Positions 6,605 to 7,344 of a stretch of 7,344 nt of DNA are shown in pieces. Position 1 is the stretch's first letter, and each line of letters begins with the position of its first letter. The translations under genes were made by a program, and so were the position numbers. The notes under the pieces are model-generated. The model had not been told where the DNA came from. It saw only the letters and a program-made list of their open reading frames with translations, and did not search any database. The stretch comes from Planctomycetota bacterium. GTDB lineage: Bacteria > Planctomycetota > UBA1135. The stretch is from assembly GCA_027021325.1 (NCBI GenBank), contig JALUUN010000543.1, positions 1 to 7,344 on the forward strand, read 5' to 3'.

Positions 6605-7108
6605 ATGTCCGAGCGCCGCACCAACAGGGAGTTCGAAGAGGTCAAGCCGGAGATGACGCCGATGATCGACGTCACCTTCCTGCTCCTGATCTTCTTCATC
6701 GTGACCCTGAAGTTCAAGACCCTGGAGGGACGGCTCGACGCCGCCCTGCCCAAGGACCGGGGCACGAGCAGCTCCCAGGCCGAGGAGATCGAGAAGGTCG
6801 ACGTCATCCTTCAGGTGGCCAACCCGGGGCAGCTGGTCCCCGACCCCTCCACGGCCACCCAGTCCCGGCCCGAGGGACGCCTCCTCCACTACTCCGGCCG
6901 GCGCATCCGCTACACCATCGGCGGCAGCGAGTTCACGAACCTGGAGGAGGTCCACCGGTTCCTCGACAAGTTCGACAAGGAGGAGACGCCGGTCACCATC
7001 GATGCCCGCAAGGGCACGATCTACGAGGACGTCGTCAAGGTCCTGGACGTCGTCATCGAGCTGGGCTTCAAGCAGGTCGCCTTCGCCGGCTCCTTCGAGG
7101 AGGAGTAG
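6605..7108 (+). CDS. exbD: ExbD/TolR-type protein, second copy (167 aa)
   Basis: This is a second, clearly different ExbD-family protein. EMTPMIDVTFLLLIFFIV (16-33) carries the membrane aspartate D22. The C-terminal periplasmic half, PVTIDARKGTIYEDVVKVLD (129-148) then GFKQVAFAG (154-162), is the canonical TolR/ExbD fold ending and aligns by eye with residues 131-164 of the first copy. Residues 43-115 are unlike the first copy, with a Ser/Gln/Glu segment and a GRLLHYSGRRIRYTIGG strand pair in place of its Trp-rich insert. It ends in an acidic tail (FEEE). The 21-base gap after the first exbD indicates co-transcription. Paired ExbD proteins may form heterodimers within an ExbB pentamer or serve different partners; the sequence does not decide between these. 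Confidence 0.9.
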   Translation: MSERRTNREFEEVKPEMTPMIDVTFLLLIFFIVTLKFKTLEGRLDAALPKDRGTSSSQAEEIEKVDVILQVANPGQLVPDPSTATQSRPEGRLLHYSGRRIRYTIGGSEFTNLEEVHRFLDKFDKEETPVTIDARKGTIYEDVVKVLDVVIELGFKQVAFAGSFEEE

Positions 7109-7109
7109 C

Positions 7110-7130
7110 GGCGCCGGACGGTCCGGAGCC
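7110..7130 (+). terminator. Hairpin after the second exbD gene, candidate terminator
   Basis: CCGGA (7114-7118) pairs with TCCGG (7122-7126) around a 3-base loop. The stem extends outward through one G/A mismatch by three more pairs (7110-7112 with 7128-7130). It begins two bases after the stop codon. A C run, not a T run, follows. The position suggests the end of the exbB-exbD-exbD unit; the lack of a T tract keeps confidence modest. Confidence 0.4.
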
Positions 7131-7198
7131 CCCCCTGCCGGAGGATGCCGCCGGTCTCGGCGAGGCCCTCCAGGCCGCCTCGGGCCGGGCCCGGAGCC

Positions 7199-7344
7199 AT
7201 GGGGTCCCCCCGGCGCCGCCCGGCCGTTTCGAACCCTTGGGACTCAGGAGAGGCGTCCCGCCTCGAAGGGCTCCCCACGGCCCTGGAGGAAGCCCGGCGC
7301 GCCCTCGCCCGTCCCCTCCGCAGCCACCCCCAAGCCCCTGTGGC
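7199..7344 (+). CDS. Possible start of a downstream gene, running off the window
   Basis: The frame from ATG 7199 (also open from an ATG at 7145) has no stop to the end of the window. The product is not recognised; it is Arg/Pro/Ala-rich early on, then a more helical-looking GLPTALEEARRALARPLRSH. Counting by eye, third-position G+C is about 80 percent and second-position about two thirds, a weaker coding pattern than in the upstream genes, although better than the other two + frames. The ATG context CGGAGCC resembles that of the 359-aa TPR gene (CCGAGCC). This could equally be noncoding GC-rich spacer. In the rest of the tail, 7131-7198, I see nothing definable. Confidence 0.22.
   Translation, partial: MGSPRRRPAVSNPWDSGEASRLEGLPTALEEARRALARPLRSHPQAPV

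Noticed and set aside
6011..6955. 314-codon minus-strand open frame opposite both exbD genes
   Set aside because: It is a shadow of two genes with clear ExbD signatures, in the same register; there is no recognisable domain.
1..7344. CRISPR arrays, tRNA or rRNA genes, insertion sequences
   Set aside because: I saw no spaced direct repeats, cloverleaf sequence, rRNA motif, transposase or terminal inverted repeats on either strand.

Overview
The window is GC-rich (roughly two thirds G+C). All supported genes lie on the + strand and are strongly biased to G or C at third codon positions. The secretin and ExbB sequences look like the forms I associate with Planctomycetota or a neighbouring deep-branching Gram-negative phylum: an ExbB with an apparent cleavable signal peptide, two consecutive ExbD proteins, and a short secretin core ending in a Phe-rich segment followed by a Lys-Leu-Ile-Ile-Leu strand. 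This placement is inference from remembered family resemblance, not from a search. None of the starts has a recognisable Shine-Dalgarno sequence, which fits such a lineage.

Layout: (1) The 3' part of an outer-membrane secretin gene occupies bases 4-1086; its upstream part is outside the window or cut off by an in-frame TAG at bases 1-3. (2) A 105-base gap follows, with a strong 12-pair hairpin at 1110-1138. (3) Two exported TPR (tetratricopeptide-like) helical-repeat proteins, 941 and 359 residues, lie at 1192-4017 and 4027-5106, only 9 bases apart. (4) A 131-base gap holds a hairpin and a possible -10 element. (5) A proton-channel module follows: an ExbB/TolQ/MotA-type protein (5238-5963) and two different ExbD/TolR-type proteins (6059-6583 and 6605-7108). 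(6) The last 236 bases contain a hairpin after the second exbD gene and a weak open frame running off the end.

Read together, the genes describe an envelope-spanning set of parts: an outer-membrane gate (secretin), exported scaffold or adaptor proteins (TPR), and an inner-membrane motor driven by proton-motive force (ExbB-ExbD-ExbD). No TonB-like transducer, pilus ATPase, pilin or substrate gene is visible here. Whether the secretin and the motor work in one machine is a hypothesis from gene order only. The long minus-strand open frames are shadows, explained by the near absence of TTA, CTA and TCA codons in the real genes.
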